From positions 2,666,001 to 2,730,000 of the forward strand of contig NZ_JAUTAZ010000001.1 in the NCBI RefSeq assembly GCF_030818905.1: a stretch of 64,000 nucleotides of DNA, written 5' to 3'. The DNA is from Microbacterium sp. SORGH_AS_0888. GTDB taxonomy: Bacteria > Actinomycetota > Actinomycetes > Actinomycetales > Microbacteriaceae. Positions 62,421 through 64,000 of this stretch are shown here, in pieces. The first letter of the stretch is position 1, and each line of letters starts with the position of its first letter. The notes under the pieces are model-generated. The model saw only the letters and a program-made list of their open reading frames with translations, did no database searches and was not told where the DNA came from. The translations under genes were made by a program, and so were the position numbers.

Positions 62421-63399
62421 CTACTTGTTGGCCGCCGCGGACTTCTCGAGCTCCGCGAGCTTGCTGCGCAGCGTCTCGACCGGGACGTCGACGAGCACGG
62501 TCGAGCCCTTGTCCTCCTTCTCGAGCGCCGCGGCCGCGCGCGGGTCGGCGTAGGCCTCCTTGAGGATCGCCCAGGCCGGGTCGTCGGCGTTGTCCGCGCG
62601 GCTGGCGACGACGTTGATATAGGGCAGGTTCTTCGCGTCGAGCGAGTCGTCGAGGTAGAGCGCGTCCTTGGTCGTGATGCCCTGCGAGGGGTCGAAGTAG
62701 GAGGTGCCCACGACGACGGCCGACAGGCTCGGGTCGGTGAACTGCTGCGGGATGGTCTTCGCCGCGATCGGGGTGAACCGGAGGTTCTTCGGGTTGCTGG
62801 TGACGTCGTCCACCGTGGGGAAGTCGCCCGCCGACGGCGAGAGGCCGATGAGCCCGGCGGAAGCCAGGATGTTGAGCGCGCGGCCCCCGTTCGAGGGGTC
62901 GTCCGGGATCGCGATCGCGCCGCCGTCCGGGATGTCGGCGATGTTCTTCAGCGTCGAGGAGAAGATGCCCCACTGCGTGATGATCGTCGAGAAGACCGGC
63001 GTGAGGGTCGCGTTGTTCTTCGCATTGAAGGTTCGACAGGTAGAGCACGTGCTGGAAGGCGTTCCCGTCGACGTTGCCCGCCACGAGCTCCGTGTTCGGG
63101 AGCACCCAGTCGTCGACGTTGACCCATTCGACATCCAGGCCCTTCTCGGCCGCGATGTCCTTGATCGCGGTCTGGAAGTCCTTGTCCTCGCTGACCGCGA
63201 TGCGCAGGTGGAGCCGGCTGCCGTCGGCCGCGGCCTGGGACGCGCCGCCGCCGCTGATGGACGTGACGATCGCGACGACGCCGACGACGACGGCGACCAC
63301 GACGACCGCGCCGATGGCGAGGAGGATGTTGCGGCGGCGTTTGCCGGCCGACTCGACGGCGGAGCGGAGATCGCTCTTCTCGGGCTGCTGTTCGGACAT
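62421..63399 (-). pseudogene. metQ: MetQ/NlpA-family substrate-binding protein, frameshifted at 63030
   Basis: The ATG at 63399 follows AGAGGAAT by 4 bases. Residues 1-123 read well: a basic start, one membrane helix (ILLAIGAVVVVAVVVGVVAI), then RLHLRIAVSEDKDFQTAIKD and NAFQHVLYLSNL. One extra base (63030 or 63031) then shifts the frame; dropping it joins YLSN directly to FNAKNNATLTPVFS, and the second frame stays open through GRALNILASAGLIGL and VDVPVETLRSKLAELEKSA to 62421. Full length would be about 325 residues, as in the NlpA family. No lipobox Cys is seen; the uncut helix would anchor it instead. The gene heads the sulfur operon, so a true break would disable uptake. Confidence 0.87.
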
Positions 63400-63606
63400 G
63401 GGATTCCTCTCGTGGGGTGCACGGCGGCGCAGGGTTCGGCGCCGTGCACCATTGGGCCATGCGGCGCCGGCGCCCTCCAGCGGGAGTGTCATCCGACGTT
63501 GCGCGGCGTCATCCGGCGTCATGAGAACGGGCTGCGGGAGATCGCGTGTGACCGGTAACATTCCAGGGATGGCGCGGCGGAGCGCCGCACGTGGAGGGAG
63601 CCACCC
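63400..63606. promoter_or_regulatory. Divergent control region between metQ and the sugar kinase gene
   Basis: An 11-bp stem (GGTGCACGGCG at 63416-63426 with CGCCGTGCACC at 63440-63450) sits just before the metQ ribosome site, in its leader RNA or as a palindromic operator. Two direct repeats GTCATCCG[AG]CG at 63488-63498 and 63508-63518 lie 20 bases apart, two helical turns, and look like a tandem operator. A TAACAT at 63556-63561 could be the -10 box of the kinase gene; I see no good -35 box. Confidence 0.5.
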
Positions 63607-64000
63607 ATGACCCCGGACAGCGACGCCCAGGCGATCATCACGGGACGCACGGCGCTCGGCATCGAGCTCGGATCGACCCGCATCAAGGCGTGTCTCGTGG
63701 CCGCCGACGACCCCGCCGTCGTGCTGGCCGTCGGCGCGCACGAGTGGGAGAACGAGCTGGTCGACGGCACGTGGACGTACGCGATGGAGGACGTCTGGCA
63801 CGGCCTCCGCGCCGCCTACGCCGATCTGGCCGCCGACGCGCGACGCCGACACGGCGTCGCGTTCGTCGCCCCCGGGGCGCTCGGGGTCTCGGCCATGATG
63901 CACGGCTACCTCGCGCTCGACGCGGACGGCGAGCCGCTCGTCCCGTTCCGCACGTGGCGCAACACCTCGACCGGGGCCGCCGCGGCCGAGCTCAGCGGGC
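63607..64000 (+). CDS. FGGY-family carbohydrate kinase (3' end outside window)
   Basis: The first 131 residues of a sugar kinase lie here before the window ends. TALGIELGSTRIKACLVAAD is the first phosphate-binding loop of the actin-like ATPase fold, and WENELVDGTWTYAMEDVWHG, VSAMMHGYLALDADGEPLVP and FRTWRNTSTGAAA follow as in ribulokinase-like members of the FGGY family. The enzyme would phosphorylate a pentulose or similar sugar with ATP. The ATG at 63607 has GGAGGGAG about 5-12 bases upstream. Substrate cannot be fixed from the N-terminal third; the neighbouring gene on the left is an unrelated divergent operon. Confidence 0.85.
   Translation, partial: MTPDSDAQAIITGRTALGIELGSTRIKACLVAADDPAVVLAVGAHEWENELVDGTWTYAMEDVWHGLRAAYADLAADARRRHGVAFVAPGALGVSAMMHGYLALDADGEPLVPFRTWRNTSTGAAAAELSG

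Overview
The window is about 64 kb of very G+C-rich DNA with an actinobacterial gene style: ATGA and GTGA start/stop overlaps, many GTG starts, strong G/C third-position bias, a sortase-anchored surface protein, PucR-family regulators and an F420-type (PPOX-class) reductase. A member of Microbacteriaceae close to Microbacterium is the best guess; this is inference, since no rRNA or other marker gene lies here. I saw no tRNA, rRNA, CRISPR array or transposase.

Region 1 (1-10891, mostly minus strand) is a cell-surface polysaccharide locus. A polyprenyl glycosylphosphotransferase starts the chain, five glycosyltransferases (one frameshifted) extend it, a flippase exports it, and a Wzy_C-type polymerase/ligase runs off the left edge. 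A beta-propeller protein and an antiparallel acyltransferase sit inside. Bases 1-9230 are visibly A/T-richer than the rest, which suggests transfer. A Wzc-like co-polymerase/tyrosine kinase (40424-41890) is encoded 30 kb away.

Region 2 (11194-19903) is cell-envelope: a secreted esterase lipoprotein, a D,D-carboxypeptidase, a 1437-residue LPXTG surface protein with repeats, and, overlapping its stop codon, a Wzy_C membrane protein with a TPR tail.

Region 3 (20240-36343) is one long plus-strand run of 15 genes, nearly all overlapping: an NMT1/THI5-type ABC importer with two permeases, two amidohydrolases, a lactonase-like propeller, a GGT-family Ntn hydrolase, a VOC protein, a thiamine-diphosphate dehydrogenase E1 pair, an SDR, an M20 hydrolase, a PucR regulator and an allophanate hydrolase. 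Together they look like uptake and stepwise hydrolysis of a nitrogen-rich (probably heterocyclic) compound, ending in ammonia and CO2. The substrate cannot be named from sequence.

Region 4 (36328-49949) mixes single genes (SDR, bestrophin-like protein, aldo/keto reductase, PPOX reductase, Wzc-like kinase, LuxR regulator, two sensor-kinase-like proteins) with a cystathionine beta-synthase/gamma-synthase pair. A leaderless Cys-rich upstream peptide and alternating hairpins precede that pair, forming a likely cysteine attenuator.

Region 5 (50001-56703) holds a class III aminotransferase and a methylmalonate-semialdehyde-type dehydrogenase divergent from a second PucR regulator (beta-alanine-type catabolism), a 560-base repeat-rich gap, and an FAD amine oxidase. 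Region 6 (56851-63399, minus) is a MetQNI-type importer followed by two acyl-CoA-dehydrogenase-fold flavoproteins and an NtaA/SnaA/DszA-type monooxygenase, typical of organosulfur scavenging; metQ and metI each carry a frameshift as written. A sugar kinase starts at 63607 and leaves the window.
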